Below, in pieces: positions 43,995 to 53,045 of a stretch of DNA of 64,000 nucleotides (position 1 is the first letter of the stretch; each line of letters starts with the position of its first letter). A program made the position numbers and the translations under genes. The stretch is from Belliella pelovolcani. Lineage in GTDB: Bacteria; Bacteroidota; Bacteroidia; Cytophagales; Cyclobacteriaceae. The DNA lies in the NCBI RefSeq assembly GCF_900156785.1, contig NZ_FTOP01000010.1, positions 62,001 to 126,000 of the forward strand, written 5' to 3'. The notes beneath the pieces are model-generated. The model searched no databases, was not told the DNA's origin, and saw only the letters and a list, made by a program, of their open reading frames with translations.

Positions 43995-45536
43995 CTACTT
44001 TCTAGAAGCTTTCTCTAAGTTGTGCGCTATTACTGCCAATCCAGTCTCTATTTCCACTTTTTCAAGTCCTCTTAAGGCATACCTCTTCAGTCCTTTGTTC
44101 TGTTTAAAGTGTCCGAATACAGGTTCCACATCTGTGGCTCTTTGCTTTCGTTTTTGAATTCCTGTTTCTGAGGTTAGCTTAGCTCTAGCCTTGTTCCTGT
44201 ATTCTTCTAGCTTTCTGTTTATCTTCAGTATTTTGTTTCCTGCTCCTTTCTTGCAACTTCCTGCTAATGGACATCCTTGACAGTTTCTTGCCATGTAGTA
44301 GGTATATTGTTGTACATAGCCTGTTGATGTTTTTCGATGAACTTGGTTGATTTGGGTCATCTTCTGCCCAATCGGACAAGTATATGTATCATCTTCTTGG
44401 TTGTAATGTAGGTTTTCGAGTAATGTAAATGTTTTCTTTCTCTTCTTTTTATCTCTCAATTCCTTATGAAAAGTATTGAACTTCACATAGGCGTCTACAC
44501 CATTCTTTTCTAGATAATCATAATTTTCTTCACTCCCATATCCTGCATCTGCTGTCACAGTGTCTGGGTGATGTCTGAACATCGACTTATATGCTTCTAG
44601 GTGTGGTTTTAAAGTGATGGTGTCTCCTGGGTTTTGATGAACTGAATAGTTGACTACAAACTGTTTACTTGTACTCAACTGAAGATTATAACCTGGCTTA
44701 AGCTGTCCGTTTTTCATGTGATCTTCCTTCATACGCATGAAAGTAGAGCCTTCATCTGTTTTAGAAAAGCTATTACGCCCTTGAAGAATCTCTTCCTTTT
44801 TTGCATATTCCTGAAGCTTTTCAGGCCAGTTTCTTTTGGCGTAGTTTAACTTTTGCCTAACCTTCTTGTCAGCTTTTTTTCCCTCCAAAGCTTTATTGAT
44901 CTTATCTACTGTCTGGATCACTTTCTCTGGACTTGGATTCTTAAAGTCTTCGGACTGATCTTCAAGCTCTTCAGTTGCTATTTTTTTAGCATAATCCCAT
45001 AGCTGTTGTAACTGTGAGCTTATCTTCTCTTTATTGGTCTTTATTGTATTCCCCCAGACAAATGTATATCTGTTAGCATTTGCTTCAATCTTTGTCCCGT
45101 CTGTGTAAATGTCTTTAATGTCTAACAAGCCTTCATCATGTAAGAGCAAAACTACTTGAGAAAAAACTTCACGTATCACTCCGTTGAGCTTTGCTGATCT
45201 GAAACGATTAATGGTATTGTGATCTGGCCTCTGCATGCCTGCTAGCCACATGAAGGGAACACTCTCTTTTATAGATTTTTCAATCTTTCGTGATGAAAAA
45301 CAATTATCAAGATAACCGTAAATCAAAACCTTCATCAACATCTTGGGGTGGTAGCTACTTGCCCCCAAAGTAGAATAGTGATCCAAAATCGACCCCATAT
45401 TGATCCGATCAATGATGGAGTTAACTGTCCTAGCCGGATGACTCAACGGCAATAGCTCCTCGAGGGATTGAGGTAGGAGCATCAACTGGTTGTTATCATA
45501 GTCTTTAAAGACTATATTCGTGTCTTGTTTTTGCAC
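43995..45536 (-). CDS. IS1182-family DDE transposase
   Basis: 513-aa transposase. The N-terminal domain LLPQSLEELLPLSHPARTVN and GYLDNCFSSRKIEKSI is typical of IS1182/IS5-like enzymes. The DDE residues fall in DIYTDGTKIEAN, TVTADAGYGSEEN and the C-terminal VEPVFGHFKQNKGL. A Cys block (ARNCQGCPLAGSCKK) lies before the last catalytic Glu, as in the family. The frame is uninterrupted, so the copy may be active. Confidence 0.95.
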   Translation of the reverse strand: MQKQDTNIVFKDYDNNQLMLLPQSLEELLPLSHPARTVNSIIDRINMGSILDHYSTLGASSYHPKMLMKVLIYGYLDNCFSSRKIEKSIKESVPFMWLAGMQRPDHNTINRFRSAKLNGVIREVFSQVVLLLHDEGLLDIKDIYTDGTKIEANANRYTFVWGNTIKTNKEKISSQLQQLWDYAKKIATEELEDQSEDFKNPSPEKVIQTVDKINKALEGKKADKKVRQKLNYAKRNWPEKLQEYAKKEEILQGRNSFSKTDEGSTFMRMKEDHMKNGQLKPGYNLQLSTSKQFVVNYSVHQNPGDTITLKPHLEAYKSMFRHHPDTVTADAGYGSEENYDYLEKNGVDAYVKFNTFHKELRDKKKRKKTFTLLENLHYNQEDDTYTCPIGQKMTQINQVHRKTSTGYVQQYTYYMARNCQGCPLAGSCKKGAGNKILKINRKLEEYRNKARAKLTSETGIQKRKQRATDVEPVFGHFKQNKGLKRYALRGLEKVEIETGLAVIAHNLEKASRK

Positions 45537-45653
45537 ACCTCAAAATAAACATTTTGAGTTAAACAAGAAAGGCTAGCCGAGAAATCGACTAGCCTTAAAC
45601 TTTAAGAGACTTATGAGACAGCCTCTTTTTTATTATCACAAATACCATTGTAC

Positions 45654-47546
45654 TTAAAATTTTACAGCTACCGAAAGCTCTAGCTCAATTTCTTGACCCA
45701 GCGCATCTTCTATATCTTCTTTGACTTCATTGAGTTGATTGATATCTAATGGGCTTTCTGAGACTACAGTTAATGAAATTTTCAATGGAGATACTCTGAT
45801 CACTTTTACATCTCGAAGTACGCCCACAGATATTTCTTTTCCACTGAGATTTTGAATGATTTTATTTTCCTTAACCATTTTTGAGAAACCAAAGGCTAAA
45901 GGTGTACTGATCAATACTACAAAGAATAAAGAAATCGTCAAGCCTTTTTTGGCTAACCTAAACGGGCTAAAGCCTAAAAATAAGAAAGTCAAAGCAGCTG
46001 CTAATACCATTCCCGCCAAGTTCGTCCCCAATAACAGGAGAGCACCCCAGAAAACAGCCCAATCCCCCCAGCCAAAACCTACACCAGATACAGCCAAAGG
46101 AGGCACCAAGGCAACTGCAATCGCCACCCCAGCCAAAGTTTTGGCAACTTCTTTTTTGGAATGCGCATAAGCTCCTGCTACGCCTGAAGCAGCTGCCACT
46201 CCTAGATCAAGTAAGTTTGGTCTTATACGAGCAGAAATTTCACCATTCATGATGTTGAGAGGGGTAAACCAAGTAATCAGAATTGCAAATACATAACCTA
46301 TCGCCATTCCGTAGCCGATGGTTGTGAAACTACGGCTAATTAATTGATCATCTTGTCTCAATACACCCATTGCTAAGGAAATGATAGGAGACATCAGCGG
46401 CGCCAAAATCATCGCTCCAATAATTACAGGAGATGAATCTCCAAATAACCCAAAAGTCGCTATAATGGTAGAAAGAGCCATCAAAACCAGGTAGCTTGAA
46501 GTAGTCTTTGAGTTTTCCCTCAGCGTAGTAAAAAGCCACTTAAACTCCTCCGTTGTGGCATGGTTGGTAAAAGGAAGATAGCGCTCCAGCAATTCATTCT
46601 TCAGTTCGCCTTGGGGTAAATTTTGAACTTTAAAGACTTTGGTCTTTTTCACCTGATCGTTGGTCTCCAAAGCGGTCCCTGGCACAATCCCAATTGCCTT
46701 TGGCTGCACCTCGAGCTCTATAGACTTTGCACTCACCAGCACTTCGTCAATCGCATAACTGATGGGCTGATTGCTACTTATCGACACCTTATCAGTTTTG
46801 ATATGGGCTACATAATCTGGCAATTTGGATCGCTTGGAAGATTTAAAAATACTGTAAAATCCAAATTTGATAATCTCCCAAATGCTTTTCGGCGCCAAAA
46901 TCAAACAGTGAAGCATCCCATCATTGGCATAAGAATCCTCTATGATTCTCCTGGATAATATCGAACTCTGCCCATGCTGTACCACGACCATCCCAAGGGC
47001 AGCAGTATCTACTGCTTTGGATTGCATTTCTCCATTATCCTTACTCCAATTGATGGAATAAGGATGAAGCTTCACCCTCTTGAATGAATTCAAAAAACGC
47101 TTGAAACGATTCAGGTACTTTTTGAAGAAAAACTCCTCATTGTCCAAAGAGTAAAGCAAACTAAATGAACTCCCTACAATCAACTTATTCAGAACGGGCT
47201 GCCCATTGGCAAAAAGCACATCAACTTCTACTACTTCATCTGTATTCAGGATATTGTCTACTGCTATCTCCAACTTAGAAGATACACCAAAACCTTGTCT
47301 TGCTTCGGTCATCTTAGGGTGGGGTAGAAAACCAATCTTCCAATGATGCTCAATAATCACATCAAACAGCTCACGAACCTGCTCATCAGACAGGTAGCAT
47401 ACTATAAAGTCCTCTTCTGAAAATTCATATTTCTTGTGATTCTTGTAAGGGATTTTGATTTTAACATTATTCTCCAAAAGCGGGAGCACTTTGGACTCTA
47501 CCTCCTCCTCCAATCGCTCGTCATATATCAATGTAATTGATTTCAT
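45654..47546 (-). CDS. Fusion of a DAG-kinase-like domain and a DUF389 membrane domain
   Basis: 630-aa protein. The first about 300 residues resemble a lipid/NAD-kinase (DAGK-type) fold (IYDERLEEEVESKVLPLLENN, IEHHWKIGFLPHPKMTEARQGFG, VLFANGQPVLNKLIVG). The rest is the DUF389/TIGR00341 domain with six or seven membrane helices (SSPVIIGAMILAPLMSPIISLAMG, GVAIAVALVPPLAVSGVGFGWGD), ending in a small soluble tail. The function of DUF389 proteins is unknown. The fused kinase-like part hints at a link to lipid or nucleotide metabolism. Confidence 0.82.
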   Translation of the reverse strand: MKSITLIYDERLEEEVESKVLPLLENNVKIKIPYKNHKKYEFSEEDFIVCYLSDEQVRELFDVIIEHHWKIGFLPHPKMTEARQGFGVSSKLEIAVDNILNTDEVVEVDVLFANGQPVLNKLIVGSSFSLLYSLDNEEFFFKKYLNRFKRFLNSFKRVKLHPYSINWSKDNGEMQSKAVDTAALGMVVVQHGQSSILSRRIIEDSYANDGMLHCLILAPKSIWEIIKFGFYSIFKSSKRSKLPDYVAHIKTDKVSISSNQPISYAIDEVLVSAKSIELEVQPKAIGIVPGTALETNDQVKKTKVFKVQNLPQGELKNELLERYLPFTNHATTEEFKWLFTTLRENSKTTSSYLVLMALSTIIATFGLFGDSSPVIIGAMILAPLMSPIISLAMGVLRQDDQLISRSFTTIGYGMAIGYVFAILITWFTPLNIMNGEISARIRPNLLDLGVAAASGVAGAYAHSKKEVAKTLAGVAIAVALVPPLAVSGVGFGWGDWAVFWGALLLLGTNLAGMVLAAALTFLFLGFSPFRLAKKGLTISLFFVVLISTPLAFGFSKMVKENKIIQNLSGKEISVGVLRDVKVIRVSPLKISLTVVSESPLDINQLNEVKEDIEDALGQEIELELSVAVKF

Positions 47547-47565
47547 ATCCCAATTTAAAAAAAGA

Positions 47566-47587
47566 AAGGTTGATCAAATCAACCTTC
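47566..47587 (-). terminator. Terminator overlapping the methylmalonyl-CoA mutase stop codon
   Basis: AAGGTTGA, loop TTTGA and TCAACCTT begin within the last codons of the large-subunit gene and are followed leftwards by a T-run. Confidence 0.8.
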
Positions 47588-49705
47588 CATTAATTTAGTT
47601 AAAATTTCTTTTGCTGCTTTGGGCAAGATGGTACCAGGACCAAATACCGCCGCTACGCCTGCTTCGTACAAGAAATCATAATCTTTGGGAGGAATCACCC
47701 CTCCTGCTATGACCATGATATCTTCCCTACCGAGCTTTTTCAGCGCTGCTATCAATGCTGGCACGAGTGTCTTATGGCCTGCTGCCAAAGAAGATGCTCC
47801 TACGATATGTACATCATTTTCTACCGCTTGCTGCGCTACCTCTTCTGGTGTCTGAAACAATGGCCCGATATCGACATCAAATCCAAGGTCTGCAAAACCT
47901 GTTGCAATCACTTTAGCTCCTCTGTCATGCCCATCTTGCCCCATCTTAGCCACCATGATTCTAGGTCTTCTACCTTCCAAAGCTGCAAATTCATCGGCTA
48001 GCTTTTTAGCCTCTTGAAAACTCTGATCATCCTTGGCCTCTCCAGAGTATATTCCGGAAATAGACTTTACTGTGGCTTTATGTCTTCCAAATGCTTCTTC
48101 CATGGCATCAGATATTTCTCCTAAAGTAGCCCTTTTTCGAGCAGCATCCACAGCTAGTTCCAACAAATTCCCTTGACGGCTTTTTGCGGATTCTGTGATG
48201 TTTGATAATGCCTCTGCGACAGCTACTCCATCTCTCTCAGCCTTCAATTGATTCAATCTTGCTATCTGAGAAAGTCTCACAGAGTTATTATCCACCTCCA
48301 AAATTTCAAAATCATCCTGCTCTTCTGTCTGATACCTATTGACTCCTACTATCACATCCTTTCCACTGTCAATCCTAGCCTGCTTCCTAGCAGCTGCTTC
48401 CTCTATGCGCATCTTTGGAATCCCTGCTTCTATGGCTTTGGCCATACCTCCCAGCTTCTCCACTTCTTCTATCAGCGTCCAAGCCTTTTGTACCAATTGG
48501 TCTGTCAGGTATTCTATATAGTAAGAACCACCCCAAGGATCCACCACTTTGGTGATACCAGTCTCGTCTTGGAGGTAAAGTTGTGTATTTCTCGCGATTC
48601 TAGCCGAGTAATCGGTAGGTAATGCAATCGCTTCGTCAAAAGAATTGGTGTGCAAGGACTGGGTATGCCCCAAAGCTGCCGCCATGGCTTCCACAGCCGT
48701 ACGCGTGACATTATTGAAAGCATCCTGCTCTGTGAGTGACCAGCCACTCGTCTGACAATGCGTACGCAGCGCCAGTGATTTTGAATTCTTGGGGTTAAAC
48801 TGCTTGACGATTTTTGCCCAAAGCAATCTCCCTGCTCTCATCTTGGCTATTTCCATGAAATGATTCATCCCAATAGCCCAGAAGAATGATAGTCTAGGAG
48901 CAAAATCATCGATATCCAAACCAGCTGCCACACCTGTTCTCAAGTATTCCAAGCCATCTGCCAGCGTATAAGCCAACTCCAAGTCTGCCGTAGCTCCTGC
49001 TTCCTGCATGTGGTAGCCAGATATAGAGATGGAATTGAACTTGGGCATATTCTTGGAGGTGTATTCAAAAATATCCGCTATGATCCGCATCGATGGTTGA
49101 GGAGGATAGATATAGGTATTTCTGACCATAAACTCCTTCAAGATGTCATTTTGGATAGTACCGCTTAGCTGCGATGCTTGCACACCTTGTTCCTCTGCGG
49201 CTACAATGTAGAACGCCATAATCGGAATCACTGCCCCGTTCATGGTCATGGATACGGACATTTGATCCAATGGAATCTGATCAAAAAGCACCTTCATGTC
49301 TAGCACTGAATCTATGGCTACACCTGCTTTTCCTACATCCCCAACTACCCTCGGGTGATCTGAATCATAGCCCCTATGAGTAGCCAAGTCAAAGGCTACA
49401 GACAGCCCCTTCTGACCAGCTGCCAAATTCCTTCTGTAAAATGCATTGGACTCTTCAGCGGTAGAAAATCCAGCATACTGCCTGATTGTCCATGGACGCA
49501 TGACATACATGCTGCTGTATGGCCCTCTTAAATAGGGGGCAATCCCAGCCGAAAAATTCAAGTGGCGGGCTCCTTCAAGTGCTTCTTTTGTCACTATTGA
49601 GGGAACTTGAATCTTCTCAGCAGTTTCCCATACTTGTACTTCAGCTTCCTGCTGTGAGTTTGCTGCTGTGCGGGATAAGCTTAGCTTACTGATATCTACT
49701 CTCAT
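47579..49705 (-). CDS. scpA: Methylmalonyl-CoA mutase, large (catalytic, B12-binding) subunit
   Basis: 708-aa adenosylcobalamin enzyme that interconverts methylmalonyl-CoA and succinyl-CoA in propionate metabolism. The N-terminal TIM barrel ([44 protein letters not shown]) is followed by the B12-binding domain with [20 protein letters not shown] (DxHxxG cobalamin His) and [12 protein letters not shown]. Full length. Its start overlaps the small-subunit stop by 4 bp, so the two are translationally coupled. Confidence 0.97.
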   Translation of the reverse strand: MRVDISKLSLSRTAANSQQEAEVQVWETAEKIQVPSIVTKEALEGARHLNFSAGIAPYLRGPYSSMYVMRPWTIRQYAGFSTAEESNAFYRRNLAAGQKGLSVAFDLATHRGYDSDHPRVVGDVGKAGVAIDSVLDMKVLFDQIPLDQMSVSMTMNGAVIPIMAFYIVAAEEQGVQASQLSGTIQNDILKEFMVRNTYIYPPQPSMRIIADIFEYTSKNMPKFNSISISGYHMQEAGATADLELAYTLADGLEYLRTGVAAGLDIDDFAPRLSFFWAIGMNHFMEIAKMRAGRLLWAKIVKQFNPKNSKSLALRTHCQTSGWSLTEQDAFNNVTRTAVEAMAAALGHTQSLHTNSFDEAIALPTDYSARIARNTQLYLQDETGITKVVDPWGGSYYIEYLTDQLVQKAWTLIEEVEKLGGMAKAIEAGIPKMRIEEAAARKQARIDSGKDVIVGVNRYQTEEQDDFEILEVDNNSVRLSQIARLNQLKAERDGVAVAEALSNITESAKSRQGNLLELAVDAARKRATLGEISDAMEEAFGRHKATVKSISGIYSGEAKDDQSFQEAKKLADEFAALEGRRPRIMVAKMGQDGHDRGAKVIATGFADLGFDVDIGPLFQTPEEVAQQAVENDVHIVGASSLAAGHKTLVPALIAALKKLGREDIMVIAGGVIPPKDYDFLYEAGVAAVFGPGTILPKAAKEILTKLMEG

Positions 49706-51126
49706 GACTTTTCAGAATTTTGGGTTTCCCATAACAGGCTGTCTCTGCTCCATAGCAGCTGCAGCGCAGCGGTCTCTGTCTGCTCTTGAAGCAATTGGGC
49801 AGACGACTCTTTAGGGTTCGGGTACTTATTCAAGCCTACTTTCACCTGCACACCATCACGTACCAAAGCTTGCTTTACCTGTCTCTCTTCCTTGACCTCC
49901 TGCTGCAAACGCCCTTGCTCAGCGGCAATCCTCCATCCGCCATCAGCCTCTAGCTTTTCGAGTTTGGACTTTACTTGTTCAAATAACTCTCCCGAAAGCT
50001 TCTCTAGAAAATAAGTCCCTGATACTGGGTCAATGACCTTATCCAAGTAGCTTTCCTCTTTGAGGATATTAGAGATATTCCTGGCCATTCTTGCCGAGAA
50101 GTCATTGTCTAGTCCATCCGAAAAATCATGTGGCAGGATCTCCAGCGCATTGCAACCACCTAAGATGGCAGCCATAGCTTCTGTGGTATTCCTCAGCATA
50201 TTGGTATCGAGGTCCTTCCCTGCTTTTGTCCAATAGCTCGTCTGCGCATAGATTGTGATATGCGCTGCTGAGACATCTAGACCATACAATTCGCATAGCT
50301 GATGGATCATCAATCTCAACACCTTCACTTTGCTGATTTCTAAGAAAAAGTCAGAACCTACCCCTGTGGTAAATAGCAGCTTATCAAAAATCGCTGAAGC
50401 AGTGTATCCATCCTCAGTCAATTCATCATTCAAATCAATCAAAGCCCCAATTCCAAAAGCCAATTCTTGAACTGCATTGGCGCCAGCATGATGGTAATGC
50501 GCAGCATCTATCGCCAAAACCTTGAACTCTGGCAATTCCTTGCCAGCCTTCATCAGCTCTTTGGCAGTTGCCATTAGCTTTGATTTCTCCTGAACTGTTT
50601 TCAGAAAAACAGTTGCAGGATCCCACAGCAGACCCCCATATACTTGATTGAGGTCTAGCTCAGCGGCTTTTAACCATGTCAGAAACTTGGTGAAAAGCCC
50701 CAAAGGGTCACCTTGTGGCTCCAAATAGAGCTGAATATAAGCTGGCTGAACTTCATGAAGTAAAACTTCTAAATCCTCCTCTCCAGTCAAAGCTAAGACA
50801 AGTCCATCAGCACCCATCTGAAGTGCGTGAAGGATCCTAGCGTTTGCTTCCTTTTCATTGAGTGGACGAATCCTGACCGTATTGGCCCATCTCCTAGGAG
50901 ATAGTCCAGGTATTTCTGATATAGGATTGACACGGTGATGAATAGGTTCCAGCGGCAAAGCTTGAGCTATGTCCTCTTGGGTATAAAAAGGTTGTATTTC
51001 AATATTTCCAGCTGCTTGACTGATCAAGGTCTCCTCAAAGGACTTGCCTTTCAAGTCTTTGGTCACCTGCGCGATCCAGTCTGCTTTACTTGAAGGAGCA
51101 AAGTCCTCAAATAAGTTATATTTCAT
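49702..51126 (-). CDS. mutA: Methylmalonyl-CoA mutase, small subunit
   Basis: 474-aa non-catalytic partner of the mutase heterodimer. It keeps the barrel-type sequence ([64 protein letters not shown]) but lacks the B12-binding DxHxxG domain. Shorter than many small subunits (about 600 aa) because that domain is missing, as is usual in Bacteroidota. First gene of the two-gene operon. Confidence 0.95.
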   Translation of the reverse strand: MKYNLFEDFAPSSKADWIAQVTKDLKGKSFEETLISQAAGNIEIQPFYTQEDIAQALPLEPIHHRVNPISEIPGLSPRRWANTVRIRPLNEKEANARILHALQMGADGLVLALTGEEDLEVLLHEVQPAYIQLYLEPQGDPLGLFTKFLTWLKAAELDLNQVYGGLLWDPATVFLKTVQEKSKLMATAKELMKAGKELPEFKVLAIDAAHYHHAGANAVQELAFGIGALIDLNDELTEDGYTASAIFDKLLFTTGVGSDFFLEISKVKVLRLMIHQLCELYGLDVSAAHITIYAQTSYWTKAGKDLDTNMLRNTTEAMAAILGGCNALEILPHDFSDGLDNDFSARMARNISNILKEESYLDKVIDPVSGTYFLEKLSGELFEQVKSKLEKLEADGGWRIAAEQGRLQQEVKEERQVKQALVRDGVQVKVGLNKYPNPKESSAQLLQEQTETAALQLLWSRDSLLWETQNSEKS

Positions 51127-51391
51127 AAAGCGTTAATATTTGGGCTTGAAAAAAGTGAGTAATTCATCCATTCAAGAAAATCACTCCTTTTAGATAACCT
51201 TTCAAAGTTACCTTTTAAAGCGTAGATGTCAAAAAGTTTTATATGTAGAGGTTTGATTCCAGACAGAACCAAAAAATTAAAACAACCACTTCCTAAAATC
51301 AGCCTACTCCTAGCTTTTTAAAGATACTAAACTTTCAATTTACTTGGAAGCGCCCGGTATCTTCCATGGTGATGTTAGCGAAAGTTGTTTC

Positions 51392-51791
51392 TTATCTGGT
51401 AACCCAGTTTTCTAACCTTATACCAGAGATTCTTCGAAACTCTTTCAAATTTTCTGTCACCATTACGAGGTCTTTTTCTATTGCTGTGCAACCAATCAAG
51501 AGGTCAAAATCACTGATCTGCAGGCCCATAGATCTTAGTCGGGCTTTCTCTTTTCCATAAAGGTAAATCGCGCTCAAAAATCGGAAGGACAACAACTTGA
51601 TTAGCAAACACTTCAATTAAATCAAGATTCTTAGGAGGGTTTTTACTGTTTTCAGCTCCAAAAACCAATTCTGCCAAAGTAATTTCTGAAATAGCAAAAT
51701 TTTCAGTACCTAGCTGTTCAAACTTTTCTATCAATCCATACTTCCCTCTTAAAAAATGGACGCAGATATTAGTGTCTAAAAGCTACTTCAT
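51392..51791 (-). pseudogene. VapC-like PIN toxin, disrupted
   Basis: Remains of a PIN-domain RNase toxin. The ATG at 51791 overlaps the antitoxin stop (ATGA) but codon 3 is TAG (51783-51785), where relatives have Tyr: MK-stop-LLDTNICVHFLRGKYG. Near 51571 one extra base shifts the frame between VVVLPIFER and AIYLYGKEKAR. After the shift the conserved SDFDLLIGCTAIEKDLVMVTENLKEF reads on to a stop at 51392. Both acidic regions of the domain survive, but the gene cannot make a full toxin. Confidence 0.85.
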
Positions 51792-52030
51792 TCGAAACCA
51801 GGATTTCCTATTCTTTCTATTCTGGATTCTCTAATTTCTTTAATGATTTCATCCGAATCTTTATCATCTTCCCATGCGCCAAAAAGCGTCCGAATTTCCA
51901 CCTTCTCTTCTTTTATATCAAGAGACTCGGTCAACTTAATGATCAGTTTTTTCTTGGAAAGATTATCCAAACCTTTCAATAGACCAAAATACTTTTCTAA
52001 TGTCTTGTTGTTTAAAGTGAGGTTTGCCAT
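51788..52030 (-). CDS. Putative antitoxin of the broken PIN toxin
   Basis: 80-aa acidic protein, start taken at 52030 (MANLTLNNKTLEKYFG). Its C-terminus RTLFGAWEDDKDSDEIIKEIRESRIE is the type of toxin-binding tail common to small antitoxins paired with PIN proteins. The stop overlaps the toxin ATG. Its own frame is intact although the partner toxin is not. No DNA-binding fold can be named with certainty. Confidence 0.65.
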   Translation of the reverse strand: MANLTLNNKTLEKYFGLLKGLDNLSKKKLIIKLTESLDIKEEKVEIRTLFGAWEDDKDSDEIIKEIRESRIERIGNPGFE

Positions 52031-52045
52031 GATTTTTTTCTTCAA

Positions 52046-52328
52046 TTTACGAAATTAAAGTTTTGATGGTCAAAAGATTTGGATAATTAAATTCCCAACT
52101 CTCTTTTCTTTTTCTTTTTTAAGTCGCCCATTTCACTTGTATCTCTAGTAAATCCTTCCCACTTCGGAAATCAGTCATTAAGCAAAGATATAAACAAGTT
52201 ATCCAATCTTGTAAAAATTAAAAGTTTGGATAACTTTAAGGATAATTATCTACTGTTCAGGACTATCCGAAAGAGATCGGTATCAATGGCTTTCGGCTAG
52301 TAGGGTAAATGTTATAGGCTGCCATTTT
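52046..52328. other. Spacer without recognised gene
   Basis: AT-rich spacer before the Fic remnant. No ORF above about 40 codons with sensible sequence and no promoter or hairpin of note. Confidence 0.4.
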
Positions 52329-52624
52329 TTAGTTCGTAATTTGTGCTTCTTCCACTGCTCCTGCAATGTCAATTCCTAACCGACGTGCAATTGAAGAACG
52401 CACCTGTTCAATATCTAAAATTTCACCTTCAATTTCTGATGACTTTATGACATCCAAAGTAAGGGTGGTTAATACCGCTTCATTTTGCAAATCGAACCAA
52501 GCGATTCCATTTTACCCAATAGTCTTCCTTGTAAATTTCTAACTTCACCCTGTTTTACCATCACTTTTTTATTGTCCCAAGTGAAGCCAGTCCAGTTCTC
52601 TTTCTCGTGTATACAAATCTTCAT
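52329..52624 (-). pseudogene. Fic-family gene remnant (DUF4172 N-terminal domain), frameshifted
   Basis: Read leftwards from an ATG at 52624, IHEKENWTGFTWDNKKVMV and EVRNLQGRLLGKMESLG match the DUF4172 N-terminal domain of Fic proteins. A missing base near 52500 breaks the frame. In the next frame FDLQNEAVLTTLTLDVIKSS and EIEGEILDIEQVRSSIARRL follow, then a stop at 52329. The Fic catalytic domain (HxFx(D/E)GNGR) is absent. It is a decayed 5' fragment of an AMP-transferase or toxin gene. Confidence 0.8.
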
Positions 52625-53006
52625 TCTCCGCAAATACTGCGGAGATTAATCTCTTAATCTCCGCACTGTCGTTTTGTATGCTTGGCGCTAATCGAGTCAG
52701 GCGAGGGCATTACCCCCGCCTTCTTGATCCACTTACAGGATTCAAGCAATCAAGGGAGGGATCGAAGACGTCGTGAAAAATTAAATACCGAGATAAAGGT
52801 CTAGTGTATAAGCAGTAGCGCCGGCCTGCTGGCATGGCACAGATTTACCACTCCACCCGCTATTATCAAATACTTGCTATGATCGCTTCGATGTTCTTTT
52901 TCATCTGTTAATTTATAGATCGTTTTGGTTGTGCGTGGGGGCAGACACACGCTGACGCCAAACTTGGGTTTGTTGGCTGGTGCGGCTTTGCAATCCCGCA
53001 GAGTCG
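52625..53006. other. Spacer left of the helicase operon
   Basis: A hairpin TGCGGAGATTA/TAATCTCCGCA lies at about 52637-52667. The rest has no credible gene. The segment 52920-53041 is rich in short imperfect inverted repeats (GCCAAACTTGGGTTTGTTGGC, CCCGCAGAGTCGGG) and belongs to the flanking element at 53007. Confidence 0.5.
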
Positions 53007-53045
53007 GGACAAGTTGTGTGTGGCTTTGAAGGGTTGGCATTTTAT
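53007..53045 (+). repeat. Left flanking repeat of the helicase operon
   Basis: GGACAAGTTGTG, then GGGTTGGCATTTTA about 13 bases on. The same 12-mer and a similar GTTGGTTCATTTT follow at 61026-61066, in the same orientation, just beyond the other end of the operon. Confidence 0.55.

Larger units (their letters stand above)
43793..45631 (-). mobile_element. IS1182-family insertion sequence
   Basis: 1.84-kb element bounded by perfect 18-bp inverted repeats AAAAAAGAGGCTGTCTCA at 43793-43810 and its complement at 45614-45631. It contains one intact transposase gene. A target duplication could not be defined because both flanks are AT-rich. It sits just past the ferredoxin stop codon and 22 bp from the DUF389 stop, so it broke no gene. 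Confidence 0.92.

Noticed and set aside
52801-53040. 79-codon leftward ORF
   Set aside because: Its peptide looks like chance translation of the flanking repeat-rich spacer, and it has no domain or coupling to the operon.
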